Source of the DNA: Amaurobius ferox
Lineage: Eukaryota > Arthropoda > Arachnida > Araneae > Amaurobiidae
Assembly (NCBI GenBank): GCA_951213105.1
Contig: OX578142.1
Coordinates: 115,503,065 to 115,567,064, forward strand
Length of the DNA: 64,000 bases
Reading direction: 5' to 3'
The translations under genes and the position numbers were made by a program. Numbering within the stretch: position 1 is the first letter of the stretch; each line of letters opens with the position of its first letter. The notes beneath the pieces are model-generated. The model had not been told where the DNA came from, did not search any database, and worked only from the letters and a program-made list of their open reading frames with translations. Shown here one piece after another: positions 48,966 through 61,705 of the stretch.

Positions 48966-49908
48966 AAAAAAATCTGATGTGGGCAACACATGACTTTCCT
49001 TATATAATGCAATGAATTTACTACTTTTACAGTTTAAAAAAAAGGTTATTCTTATAGTAGATACTTATATTCTTTCCAAGATATTGAATTTTCTTCAATT
49101 AGTCGTCATTTTCATTGATTTAGCGTCGTTTTTATCCATTTGGCGAGATTTTCGTTAATTTGGCAACATTTGAAAAAGTCGCCAAGTTGGCGACATTCCG
49201 CAAAATTCGTCGCCAAAATCTCGCCAAGCGTTATGTACGAAGAAATAAGTTATTCTTACAGCAGATAAATGACTATAGGCGTTCAAATACAAAAGTATTA
49301 CTCAAACTATCTTTCTTCATGAATGGAACGAGCTAGATCCACGAGAATGATGTCGCCAAATTTATCGCATCCTATTACATATGAAAAGTGAACATGTTTC
49401 TCAATAGGAAATATTTTCTTTTTATTTTATATGACTTTTTGATAATTTTTTTGAAAAATGTGCAATATCTCGAGAACGGTTCATGTTAGCGTTCTAAAAT
49501 TTATGTCAATCGTTTTCTAATGAAACATTACATAAGAAATGTCTATTTGCGTAACTTTATTAAGCGGTTTTGATTTTTTGACGATTTTTTCAAAATTTCA
49601 TTCGAAAATTTAGGGATGTTCTGAACATTCGATTACGTATAAAAGCAATAGGCTTCCAGTGTTTACGGATTGTGATTTTTGTACCAAATTTCGTTCAAAT
49701 CGGTCCATGCGTTCGTCAGTTATCGTCTCCACAGACTCACTGACACACACACACATACTTTCACACACACACACACACAGACATCACTTCAAAAATGTTT
49801 GATTCGTGATCAGAGATGCTTGAAACGTGCTCTCCCGTCGAAAACTCGAATTCGAATTTTCGACCCCGTCACAATACTTTCCTTATACATTATGTATATA
49901 AGGAAAGT
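48966..49908 (-). mobile_element. Helentron-like element H, copy 6
   Basis: Full-length copy on the minus strand, from the T run and CAG at 48966-48975 to the ACTTTCCTTATATAC terminus at 49908. The GT core is short (shown as CA repeats at about 49742-49782). Confidence 0.85.
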
Positions 49909-50099
49909 AAAAATGCCCATTTTTCATTATAATTTTACATAGTTCTTTCGTCATATACATATAAAAATATATTCATTTCTAGTTAACCAAGAATGTGTTT
50001 CCAGAAAAATATAGTATTTATTTCATTTTCTGAAGGACTTAGCCAGAGTTAAAATCCAAGGACTGTCGTGAAATTCAAGGGAGTCTCAACAGTCCTGAA

Positions 50100-50212
50100 G
50101 GTGGGGTTTACTAGAAACGTTCTTCCTAGGGGGTGGGGTTTACTAGAAACGTTCTTCCTAGGGGGTGGGGTTTACTAGAAACGTTCTTCCTAGGGGGTGG
50201 GGTGCGGACAAA
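50100..50212. repeat. 32-bp tandem repeat, 3 copies
   Basis: Three essentially identical 32-bp units containing GGGGTTTACTAGAAACG and TTCTTCCTAGG, plus a partial fourth. Confidence 0.9.
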
Positions 50213-50552
50213 GGAGAATTCACTAAAATATTGAATTTTAACCTTTAAATAAATTGCTCTATTAAAAATATATTTAATTAATTATCGGTAAATACCATAC
50301 TTTTTATTACTAAGGACCACTATTTTTTTCATATTATTGAGTCAAAGTTTATGTATTGCATGAGTACATCATGTACTATTAATTATTAGCATCTGTAAAT
50401 GCTTATAGTTACTATATATTTCAATCCATATAAATTATTATATAAATTATTAGCATATAGTTTATTGTATAGCTATATTTGTAACCTAATAGTTGATTGT
50501 ATAAATTCATATAGCTACTATACATCAATATTTATATATAATTCCTATTGCT

Positions 50553-53012
50553 TTTAATATAAGCATTAACTTGTAGCGAAGCTGTTAATTAATCAAATAG
50601 CATTTCCAAAAAGTTACCAAAAGTTAATGCATAATATTAAATCTATAACTGCTCATCAATTCATTTTGACTCTATAATGCATAACCGTGAACAGCCAAAA
50701 ACACAAAAGTAATCTAAATACTACTGTCTTAATTTAATTTTTAATACTAAATATTTTTAAAATAAATATGTAAATAAATTGATCATCAGTATAACAGCAA
50801 ATTCGGTTAAACTAAAATATTTTATTTCTGTACTATACCAAATATTCTCAAAATGCAATTTTTCATACAAAATTTGGATGACATGTTGAATGAAATTCCA
50901 TATCACTACTAAAAATTAAATATTTTTATCAGGAGGCCGAGTATATATCTTGGAGAGGGACGGAATCTCTTGGGGAGGGGCGAAATTCAGCCTCTCTGGC
51001 ACCTGTCTGGCAGCAGTCCTGCATTTTCTTTGTACTCAAATCAAAAATATGTCTTACAATTCTTTCCTCTACTGACCACAACTATAGCTTCATCCCAACA
51101 GTTTCACAACATATATAAACATCTTTCCTCGATGGCACACCCTATCGCCCTGGGGTCAAGAAATTTATTGAGTCATCGTTTGCCTAGGCCAATGATTTTG
51201 GTGCTCTTTCGATAGTTCCATAAGAGATGTTTGGAATCTTAACGAAGAGCACCGCCGTCAATGAAAACTTTTCCCTGTGTCATTTGCAGCTGATGGGATC
51301 CGAAAACTATAATTTCCTCTCCCTTACGTTTAGGAACACGCCTTTAAAATTCAGTATTTTTTATTAGTATGATCAAAGTTAGAGAATACGTAATCTTTCT
51401 TTCATGGATCTGCTTTATTAATATAAAGCTTTTATTGTGCTTTTTATGTAGTAATTAATGTATCTTTATTTATTTTTGGGACAGCATACAGATGAATGAA
51501 GATTCGTGAAGAATGAACAAAAGTGCCCTTAAAATATAAACTAAATAGAACTATCTATTCCAGTGAAGGATCATCTCTTACATGGCCGAAATATTATAGT
51601 TGGTAGCATAACTGGAAACAATTCAAAAGGTCTGGTTCGATTCTCAATTCCACAGTTTTGTAGCAGAATATTATATAAGAGACGCCTTTCTCTCTCTATA
51701 TATATATCTCTTAATTTTTCTGTCTGTCTGTCGTAGTATTAAATTTGATGACAAATTTGCTGCATTATCGCTAAGCATTATCGCTAATATTTAATATAAG
51801 CATTAACTTGTAGCGAAGCTGTTAATTAATCAAATAGCATTTCCAAAAAGTTACCAAAAGTTAATGCATAATATTAAATCTATAACTGCTCATCAATTCA
51901 TTTTGACTCTATAATGCATAACCGTGAACAGCCAAAAACACAAAAGTAATCTAAATACTACTGTCTTAATTTAATTTTTAATACTAAATATTTTTAAAAT
52001 AAATATGTAAATAAATTGATCATCAGTATAACAGCAAATTCGGTTAAACTAAAATATTTTATTTCTGTACTATACCAAATATTCTCAAAATGCAATTTTT
52101 CATACAAAATTTGGATGACATGTTGAATGAAATTCCATATCACTACTAAAAATTAAATATTTTTATCAGGAGGCCGAGTATATATCTTGGAGAGGGACGG
52201 AATCTCTTGGGGAGGGGCGAAATTCAGCCTCTCTGGCACCTGTCTGGCAGCAGTCCTGCATTTTCTTTGTACTCAAATCAAAAATATGTCTTACAATTCT
52301 TTCCTCTACTGACCACAACTATAGCTTCATCCCAACAGTTTCACAACATATATAAACATCTTTCCTCGATGGCACACCCTATCGCCCTGGGGTCTAGAAA
52401 TTTATTGAATCATCGTTTGCCTAGGCCAATGATTTTGGTGCTCTTTCGATAGTTCCATAAGAGATGTTTGGAATCTTAACGAAGAGCACCGCCGTCAATG
52501 AAAACTTTTCCCTGTGTCATTTGCAGCTGATGGGATCCGAAAACTATAATTTCCTCTCCCTTACGTTTAGGAACACGCCTTTAAAATTCAGTATTTTTTA
52601 TTAGTATGATCAAAGTTAGAGAATACGTAATCTTTCTTTCATGGATCTGCTTTATTAATATAAAGCTTTTATTGTGCTTTTTATGTAGTAATTAATGTAT
52701 CTTTATTTATTTTTGGGACAGCATACAGATGAATGAAGATTCGTGAAGAATGAACAAAAGTGCCCTTAAAATATAAACTAAATAGAACTATCTATTCCAG
52801 TGAAGGATCATCTCTTACATGGCCGAAATATTATAGTTGGTAGCATAACTGGAAACAATTCAAAAGGTCTGGTTCGATTCTCAATTCCACAGTTTTGTAG
52901 CAGAATATTATATAAGAGACGCCTTTCTCTCTCTATATATATATCTCTTAATTTTTCTGTCTGTCTGTCGTAGTATTAAATTTGATGACAAATTTGCTGC
53001 ATTATCGCTAAG
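50553..53012 (+). repeat. 1,237-bp tandem duplication
   Basis: Copy 1 (50553-51789) and copy 2 (51790-53012) are in the same orientation with an offset of exactly 1,237 bp. I noticed only two substitutions between them, AGTCATCG to AATCATCG near 51170/52407 and a nearby A to T in GGTCAAGAAA/GGTCTAGAAA. The junction shows the short microhomology ATTATCGCTAA. The 81-codon frame present in both (50970 and 52207) has no recognisable domain. Near-identity means a recent event, or an assembly duplication. Confidence 0.9.
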
Positions 53013-54038
53013 TTGGCGAATTTTGAAATATGTTTCCAAATTAACGCCAATTTGATATACCTGAAATTAAGTTTAATATCTGTGATAATCCCTGTCGTTT
53101 TGGGGGAATTATTAATTCAATATGCTTAATTCAAAATATAGTGAGTTTGACTGTTCTTGGTTTGACTGTACGTTTTCTTAGGTGTCTATCAGATCGTAAA
53201 TTAATGGCATTTTGTTAGAGTGTGGTATAGCAATTGTGTCTCAATAAGGTTCATATAATAATTAATAATACTGGTCAGGAGAGGTACATGGCTGGCATAT
53301 GTCCGGGGATATTAGGAGGGCAAGTACTGCAGACAGGTGAATGCGACAAAAATTTTATACAACTTTATGCGCCACGTCATACACGTCGGCTTAACATAGA
53401 GTAAATCTGCAAGTAAATTATCTAATAACGACAGAACATGACTTTACGCACAAACAATATATTTTAATTGATGATTTATCAATAACCCCCTATTTCTCCG
53501 AGGTATGGCATGACCATATCTAATTTTTGTTTCTCAGTTTTGCTCTTATCTATTCCACACGTTGAGTTCATATACTCTGCATTTTATTTTTTTCATGTTT
53601 TTTTTTGTGTATGTGTGTTTCTCAAATTCATATTTCTTTCATTTTCAGTTTTGTTTCCATTTCGTCACACTAGGCGGCATTACTGTATTGGGTTCTGTCG
53701 TTTAGCCTTCCTTTCTTTCAAGCCGACACAGTCTGGCGGTCATTTGGACATTCAAGTCCATTCTTGTTCTCACTCCGGCCATACAACTAGCTGCCCTAAA
53801 ACCACTGGATGAATCGCACGGCCTGGAGTCTTCAGTCTTATTCACACTGAATAAGGAAATGCAAAAATCATCCAGTGACTGTGCCCAATTTATGCTACTA
53901 GTTACAGTACTCAAAGAAAAGTATGTAAACGTTAAACCATTAAAAAAAGCCAACTAGCCTTGTAAATGCAAACTGAATCTTAAGGTACTTCTTCCGGCCA
54001 TCACAAGGCCGTTTTTGACGAGTGAAGGTTGTGTTTTT
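53013..54038. other. No recognised gene
   Basis: A short stretch at 53013-53060 resembles the internal GGCGA/GCCAA part of the H family. The rest shows nothing recognisable; frames near 53510-53953 are without domains. Confidence 0.45.
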
Positions 54039-54165
54039 ACTTTCCTTATATACATAATGTATAAGGAAAGTATTGTGACGGGGTCGAAAATTCGAATTCG
54101 AGTTTTCGACGGGAGAGCACGTTTCAAGCATCCCTGATCACGAATCAAACATTTTTGAAGTGATA

Positions 54166-54225
<60 letters not shown>

Positions 54226-55017
54226 TGTGTGTGTGTGTATGTGCCAGTGAGTCTGTGGAGACGATAACTGACGAACGAATGGACCGATTCGAACCAAATT
54301 TGGTACAAAAATCACAATCCGTAAACACTGGAAGCCTATTGCTTTTATACGTAATCGAATGTTCAGAACATCCCTAAATTTTCGAATGAAATTTTGAAAA
54401 AATCGTCAAAAAATTAAAACCACTAATAAAGTTACGCTAATAGACATTTCTTATGTAATTTTTTTATTAGAAAACGATTGACATAAATTTTAGAATGCTA
54501 ACATGAACCATTCTCGAGATATTGTACATTTTTCAAAAAAATTATCAAAAAGTCATATAAAATAAAAAAAAAATATTTCCTATTGAGAAACATGGTTACT
54601 TTTCATATGTAATACCATGCGATAAATTGAATGACATCATTCTCGTGGATCTAGCTCGTTCCATTCATGAAAAAAGATACTTTGAATAATACTGTATTTG
54701 AACGCCAATAGTCATTTATCTGCTGTAATAATAACTTATTTCTTAGTACATAACGCTTGGCGAGATTTTGGCGACAAATTTGGCGAAATGTCGCCAACTT
54801 GGCGACTTTTTTTAAATGTTGCCAAATTAACGAAAATCTCGCCAAATGGATAAAAATGCCGCTAAATCAAAGGAAATGGGGACTAATTGTCGAAAATTCA
54901 ATATCTTGGAAAGAATATTAGTATCTACTATAAGAAAAACCTATTTTTTTACTGTAAAAGTAATAAATTCATTACATTATATAAGGAAAGTCATGTGTTG
55001 CCCACATCAGATTTTTT
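54039..55017 (+). mobile_element. Helentron-like element H, copy 7
   Basis: Complete copy. Foldback 5' end, a long GT core (about 54168-54242), internal GGCGA stems and the TATAAGGAAAGTCATGTG 3' end with hairpin and T run. Confidence 0.85.
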
Positions 55018-55738
55018 ATTTGTTCTGGCGAAGAAAGCTGTTCCTTGCCTTCAACACCAGTCATCATTATTCAGTATATGTTGTATATTACCTTTAATGA
55101 AGATTTTACAGTTTTATTATTTTAATAGATGCCATTAATTATTAATAATTCGATATTAAGTCCGTTATATGACGCTGTACATAAATTTATGTAAATGATT
55201 CCGTCCCATCTACCCACCTGCAGAGCTTGCGCTCTTAAAATGCCCGGACACACGTGGACCATGCACTTATTCCGGTCAATGTTGTTAATTAATTACGATC
55301 TTTTAGCAAAACATAATTACTTTACGACTTCCTAGACCCCCCCCCCCTCCATCCCACTCCTAGCAAAAAGCAAATTCTCGACACCCAATAAGGGAATCCC
55401 AGAGCAGTGAAACTCGTTATATTTTAAATCAAGAGCATTATAATAATAAGTCTCACAAAGCGACAGCAATTACCAAAGCGAATAAATTTAATTTTCAGAG
55501 ATATTGAATTAATGTCGGCTTGGCTACATTTCCAAGAAGTCGCTAAATTGGCACACACAATATTGTTCCAAACTTATCTTAAAATTTATTGCCACGGTCG
55601 CCAGTTTATTGCATGTGTGAGTTATTATTGTATGGCGATTAATACCTAATAGTAATTGACATGTATTTTAGTTATTACTTTTATAATTGTGTTAACAGTA
55701 ATTAATAATTAAATAATATAATGATATTTATTTGTTTG
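55018..55738. other. No recognised gene
   Basis: AT-rich with a C run near 55335. Nothing recognised apart from a faint resemblance to H internal sequence near 55510-55580. Confidence 0.5.
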
Positions 55739-55951
55739 CTAATGTGCAAGCACTTGATGCTAAATTATTCGCCTATACAATGGCCAGATTTGCGAAACAT
55801 TTAGCCATCACAAGACGTTGCCCCGGTGCACCAGTGGGTGCGGAACACACTACACCCAAGAATACAACACCCATGCCCGCAGGTGGGACTCGAACCCACA
55901 CGAGCGAACATGAGGAAACGCTTGCCTTGACCGCTTAGCCACCACGTCGGC
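55739..55951 (-). mobile_element. tRNA-derived SINE, second family
   Basis: On the minus strand the tRNA-like head (about 55951-55875) has GTGGTGGCTAAGCGGTCAAG (box A, Ser/Leu-type) and GGTTCGAGTCCCACC (box B). The 5' GCCGACG and the sequence after box B do not form an acceptor stem, and a further ~135 bp follows as SINE body. GCTAAT flanks both sides and may be a short target duplication. It is unrelated to family S in its body. Confidence 0.7.
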
Positions 55952-57164
55952 TAATAAGATATAAATCATAGCAATGATAAAAAGAATCGTTTTTGTAGAA
56001 ATCCAAAGATAATTCTCTTAAATAACCTACCTATATTTCAAAATCTCCTGGTTTTTTAATTAGTTCTACAGTACACTGACTATAAAATGAATATGTAAAA
56101 TAAATAAATAAATAAACTGTTTATTCTATCATTTGTAAAATTAGCATTGCAAACGGTTATCATAATGAATTACCTAGTTTCACTTCGAGAATGAATGAAT
56201 AAACATAAGATAAAATATAATTAAAAATAACTTACAACAACATTTAAAAGAAAGTGTCGTGCATATAATAAACTGATTTAAAATAATATTAAACTTAGAA
56301 AGTGCATTTGCGCTCTATGCACTCCAATTGTTTACGCCGTGCCACTACGAAAAGTAAACATTTTCCTGTTTTGTATTATTTGAATATAAAAGCTATATGA
56401 ATAAAAAATTTAATTTAAAAGTTATGAATATCGAGATATTTAATAAAATTCGTAATATAAAAATAATTAAAATATTGTATTTTAAGTCTCTTAATACCTT
56501 TTTAAAGAAATTAGTCAAGCAGTTCCTTAGAAATATAAAAAATATGATTTAAAATATCCATTATAAGTACGTATGAATTATTTTTTTCTATTAATTTTTG
56601 CAAGTGCAAGGTAAAAAAGGAACGGTTTCTTAGCAATTAAAGATTTTTTTTTATTGAAGTTATTTTGAAATTTTTATGAAGCGAAAAGAAAATGAGATAT
56701 TGATATATTATAACTATTTTATCATGAACTAAATTCCAGCGATCCGAAAAACTGCCAATCTATAATTTATGTAAAAAAGAGAAAATTCTTAAATATCTCA
56801 TTAAATACTACACTTTTTAATGAAATAGTACTTCAATTCATCTCGCGTATCTTTCTGCTTCAACTAACAGTATCTCAAACAGAAAATTTGTATCTATCTT
56901 TTATTATTAATTTTTAATACGAGATTATTTGATGAAATGAATTAAATCAAAATGCAGTGACAGAGAAAGTCTTTCGTTTTTCTACGGATCTATAAATTCA
57001 AATCCATTTCTAAAAAGCAATTCAATAAAAAAAATCGGATTTAGGCGAAGGTTACATAATTGAGAGCGGTGAGATTTTCTAAGGAGCACCATTTCGTTTA
57101 ATTTTATGATTTTAATTGAACCATTACTAATATCTTATTTAATGCAAAGAAAAAGCAGATTAAG
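55952..57164. other. No recognised gene
   Basis: AT-rich, without recognised features. Confidence 0.5.
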
Positions 57165-57188
57165 CTTTTTTTTTTTTTTTTTTTTTTT
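57165..57188. repeat. Poly(T) tract
   Basis: More than 20 consecutive T; might be the poly(A) end of a minus-strand retroposon, but no body was recognised. Confidence 0.85.
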
Positions 57189-57444
57189 GCATATTGCACT
57201 TATGTAATTTTTTTTCAGTTATTTTTTTAAATTAAAAGAACACTTTTCCAAGCGCAAAATATCTTTTCTATTACATTTCTTAATTATGTATATTTTCTTT
57301 ACATCAGAGCAAACAATCAGACATATGCATTAATGATTATGGATAAAATTATTTACTTATCACTTAAATTTATAAATTATATCATGTATTATTAGTTAAG
57401 TAATTTACCATTTTATATAAAAATAAGTTCATGCTTCTAGCGCG

Positions 57445-57710
57445 TTGTTAACCTGCATAAATGGGTCCCTTTTAAAGGACCCATTTAAGCAGGTAAGCAA
57501 GTGGGTAACAGGATAAATAGGTGCGTAAAATAAACAACACATGTTATCTCTTAACCTGTTTAAAATGGTCTGCACAGCATAATATAAAATATACACATTA
57601 TTCCATGCAATTCTCATAAAAGAATAAAATAACACATTCATATATATATATATATATAACTACTTTTAAAGTGCATACTGGAAATTTGCCTGTTTGTAGA
57701 TATTTATTAT
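57445..57710 (-). repeat. Half copy of foldback element F with hairpin
   Basis: It aligns with the right half of the foldback element at 57771-58288 (for example CATGCAATTCTCATA, AAAATAACACATTCATATA and ACTGGAAATTT). At 57451-57494 it includes an 18-bp stem with one mismatch, ACCTGCATAAATGGGTCC against GGACCCATTTAAGCAGGT, around an 8-base loop. Confidence 0.65.
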
Positions 57711-57770
57711 ATACATATTTATTATATATATTGTATATTCATTATTATATATTTGCAGTGTATAATAGTA

Positions 57771-58288
57771 CACACTAAAGATATGGGGGAAAACACACAA
57801 AAATCTGGGTTTACTGCCACTAGAATGACACTTTTAAACAGATAAATTGCCAGTTATAAAGTTTAAAAGATAACTATATCCCTATGAATGTGTTATTTTA
57901 TTCATTTATATGAAAATTATATGGAATGATGTGTATATTTTATTTTACGCTGAAAAGACTGTTTAAAATAGGTTAAAGGCAGCATAAGATGTTTATTTTA
58001 CGCACTTATTTACCTACTTAAATGGATCCGTCTAAAGAACCTTTTTAAACAGCTAAGCAAATGGTAAAAAGATGCGTAAAATGACCTATTTAAAACGATC
58101 TTTTTAGCGTAAAATAAAACATTCCCACTATTCCGTGCAATTCTCATATAAAAGAGTAAAATAACACATTCATATAGATATAGTTACCTTTTTAAGTGCG
58201 TAACTGGAAATTTACCTGTTTAAAAGTGTCATTCTAGTGGCAGTAAACCCAGTTTTTTGTGTATTTTTACCCATGCTTTTTTAGTGTG
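57771..58288. mobile_element. Foldback MITE F
   Basis: The two halves are inverted copies of each other over more than 150 bp. CACACTAAAGATATGGG at 57771 reads as CACACTAAAAAAGCATGGG from 58288, and the string GGGTTTACTGCCACTAGAAT is common to both. There is no coding sequence. Terminal duplication is not clear, so superfamily is undetermined. Confidence 0.75.
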
Positions 58289-58747
58289 TTTGCATTTCTT
58301 TAACATTCGATTGAAGTGGTCTAGAGCTGCAAAAGCAGCGACTACTAACTGGGAAGTGACTATATACTATTGATTGAGAAAGTATGCAGTGCCTCTACAT
58401 AAGAAGTTAGAATTCCTAACTCGAAAACGAAGATAGACGAAAATATTCAATTACAAAGTTGTAGAAAATTCTCTATTTAGCAAAGAAAGATGTCCGGTTT
58501 GCCCATAACATGTACACAGACGATAAAGAATGAGTTCAACGAAGAGTGATAATTATGCAAATGTCTCATTATGAAGTCTTTTAGAAGGAAATAGTAAGAA
58601 ATACTCATAAAAAAATAATGAACCGTTTAATAAGATAATTTTAATTTATTTTGAATTATACTTTTCGTATTAAGAAATAAATGTTGCACAATAAAAGCAG
58701 AAAAAGAATGCGGTGCAATAATTATCACTTTCCAAAAGACGTACATA

Positions 58748-59116
58748 CCCTAACAGCATTTTTTTTCACAGTGGCGCAAGATTTACGTCAGACTGTAACT
58801 TTGGGACGTCACAGGACGTCGCAGTACTCCTCGGCAATGCCATATTGAGGTCACAGCAAAGTCATTTTGGTCATTTTCATGGTCGTTTGTGACGTCGCAT
58901 ATTAACTTGTTTGTGACGTCACATTGTATAATTGCCATTATAATGTCGTCACATTGTTGCGTGTTAATAAAATTGTGAAAACGTCACAGAATATAGTCAC
59001 AATGAGGTTACAAAGTTACTAATATGTAACGTCGCAAATATGATGTCACATTGTGACCCAGGTGTCACGTGACTACAACGTCACTGTCACACATGTGGCG
59101 ATCTTTGCTGTGAGGG
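58748..59116. mobile_element. MITE with GTGACGTCAC array
   Basis: Imperfect terminal inverted repeats (CCCTAACAGCA and, from the other end, CCCTCACAGCA) with TA outside both (58746-58747, 59117-59118). The inside is filled with GTCAC, GACGTC and GTGACGTCAC motifs in both orientations, at least ten in ~300 bp. No coding sequence. TA target could mean the Tc1/mariner group but the termini do not match one I know. Confidence 0.6.
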
Positions 59117-59167
59117 TATTACCTGTAGATGCAAACCGCACGCCCTTCATGCTGTTATATTTCATAC

Positions 59168-60189
59168 TGTTACGAAGTGCCCTTGGAAATCGTGGGTATA
59201 CAAAAGAATAACACAGGATACAAAAATGAATTCGTATTTCTGGAGAACTAGCTCTTTTATTTAAAATCACCAATAAGCGTAAATAGGATCAATTTACAGT
59301 TTAACACTATAGCTATCTTACAAGGTCACAGAACAACTAGCAGGTACAATAAAACATTAATTGTTCAACTAACTCAAAATAGAAGAATATGTACTTAAAA
59401 CACTGACGTATCTCAAAATTCAATTTAACTCGTACCACGTCAACCCTGTCCATCTAAACGATGACTTCCTCATAAACTCATCATCCGTGATCTAGATAGA
59501 GGGCGTATCTTCGAAAGTAATAGAGAAATCAAGAAATTTCAGTATCTTCTTAAACTTGCCAAATTGACGATATGTCGTCAAATCTGGCACGATAAAAGTC
59601 ACAAAAAATCTCAACCCTGCCTTCATTTAATAGTAATAGTTGCCTGTGCATGTATTTTCACCTTATTGGGCGACGCCGCGCCATGCCAAGAAGCATTTTA
59701 CGCATTTCTAACAATACTAAATAGCGAGCGCTTTACAATTTTGACATTTAAAATTTTTGCTTATCTTGCTTTCGTTATCGAGATAGGAATTCTAACTTGT
59801 TCACCAATAGAAGCGCTGCAAACTTCCTCAGTTGAGAGCGCCTTGTCGCCTTCCAAATACTAGTAGACATTAGCCTCTGCTCTAGAACACTTCAATCGAA
59901 AAATAAATGTATGCACAGGGACTTATGATAGAACCGAATTTTGCAGCTTATCAATGAACCGTATAGACAGAATTCACTTATCTAATGGTCTTTTCTATCA
60001 AATGTTCCTCCTAAACAAATTTGGAAAATCTGATCGAAAATAAATTATAAACCCTTATTCAAAAAACCACACTAATCAATTCCGATCAATTTTACTTAAT
60101 TCAATTAACTATTTCTTATTCAATGCTATTTTATTAAATTCAATTTCTAATTCATATATGTGCGAATTCATCCTAGAAGAATGTAACAA
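59168..60189 (-). repeat. Candidate LTR-like segment (weak)
   Basis: It begins TGTTACGAAG and ends GTAACA, a short terminal inversion typical of LTRs. On the minus strand an AATAAA lies near 59261 about 100 bp before the end. No target duplication, primer-binding site or coding region found. 59285-59480 is related to 24940-25165. Confidence 0.22.
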
Positions 60190-60268
60190 TGGAATAGAAT
60201 GTGACAATGGAATAGAATCTGACAATGGAATAGAATGTAACAATGGAATAAAATGCAACAATGGAATC
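60180..60268. repeat. 18-bp tandem repeat, about 5 copies
   Basis: Repeats of ACAATGGAATAGAATGTG with minor variation. Confidence 0.9.
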
Positions 60269-60565
60269 TTTTTCAAAGAAACCCTTCGGTTCTAATTGAA
60301 AAATCTTATTTAACTGTTTCCAGATTATCTAGATAAGCTGATGAAAATATTTTTTGTGAAATTTTATTTAAGGACGAGTTAAGAAGCTTGAGGATCTCTG
60401 TTCTCGCCTTACAAAATTAACTTCACAGGCAGATCTTGAAGTAAGATATACCCGTACAATTTTTATCCTGTTTCAGCAATATGTTAAATGCAATACAAAA
60501 TATAAGTTTAAAAAATCTTTGCAAAAAAAAAAAAAAACCTGACTGAAAGTATCAATTGAAAATAT

Positions 60566-61705
60566 AAGAAAGATCAATCATGCATAAAGCATTAATTATG
60601 AAACACTTTTCAAATTCAATGCAATTTTACTTAAACATCTCTAAAATGCGATACATTCCTCAGTAATATTCTTAAAATTATCTTAATACTACATTAATTT
60701 ATTATATTTGAAAACTTAAAACTTCATCGAAAAAAGTTACTTCATTCAAATGACGGCTTTGAAATATAAATTGCCTGGTTTAAACATATCTAAAATGCGA
60801 TACATTCCTTCGTAATATTTCTAAAATTATCATAATACTACAATAACTTCATTATATTTGAAAACATCATCGAAAACAAATCATCATCAAACAAACATCA
60901 TCAAATGACGTCATCGAAATATAAATCGCCTGGCTCTCTCTATAAAAGCAGCATTTCATTCATGAACTTTTTCAATTCCTTTCATTCATCACAATACTAT
61001 AATACTCGTAATTTATTTTATTTAAAAACTCAAAACCATGGAAGTACAAGTAATTTAACTCTATGCTTAAAACTTCATCGAAAAAATCGTCATCTTCTTT
61101 GTGTAAAATCAATGAAGGTTTCATTCATATCAGCTATATTGCAAACTCCATGAGCTAAATAATTTTGCGTTAAAGAAATGCAGCAATTCTTATACAACTA
61201 ATTCTACATCTTTTGGTGCTTACATTCTCCATAAGTGAAAATTAGGCTTCGTTGTAGAAATAATCAAAGTTTGATGATCATTTAAACTCGAATATATTGT
61301 AATTGCGTTGTTTCAGTATGTAGATGCACAGAATTTAAGCAAAAATAAAGCGGTTTTAGGACGGATGCAACACTAAATATGAATTAAAAAGAACTTTAAA
61401 AATTAAGATTTTGGCACAAGATGGATGCCATATTTTATTTTTAACAGCAATTCTTATACAACTCATTCTACATCTTTTAGTGCTTACATTTTCCAAAAGT
61501 GAAAATTAGGCTTCGTTGTTGAAATAATCAAATTTGATGATCATTTAAACTCGAATATATTGTCATTGCGTTGTTTCAGTATGTAGATGCACAGAATTTA
61601 AGCAAAAATAAAGCGGTTTTAGGACGGATGCAACACTAAATATGAAATAAAAAGAACTTTAAAAATTAAGATTTTGGCACAAGATGGATGCCATATTTTA
61701 TTTTT
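60566..61705 (+). repeat. Repeat U, copy 4 with internal duplication
   Basis: It opens AAGAAAGATCAATCATGC and carries the CRE (60906-60913), TATA box (60941-60948) and ACCATGG (about 61035). A ~264-bp part (61181-61443) is repeated at 61444-61705. It then stops, without the CAGA end, against inverted copy 5. Confidence 0.8.

Noticed and set aside
50970..51215. 81-codon frame present twice (also 52207-52452)
   Set aside because: Its duplication is due to the 1,237-bp tandem duplication and not selection; no domain is visible.
55875..55951. tRNA gene (Ser/Leu type)
   Set aside because: Boxes A and B are good, but the acceptor stem does not pair and SINE body follows.
59564..59863. 99-codon frame with a hydrophobic segment
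   Set aside because: No homologous domain recognised, and it lies in a diverged repeat shared with 24940-25165.
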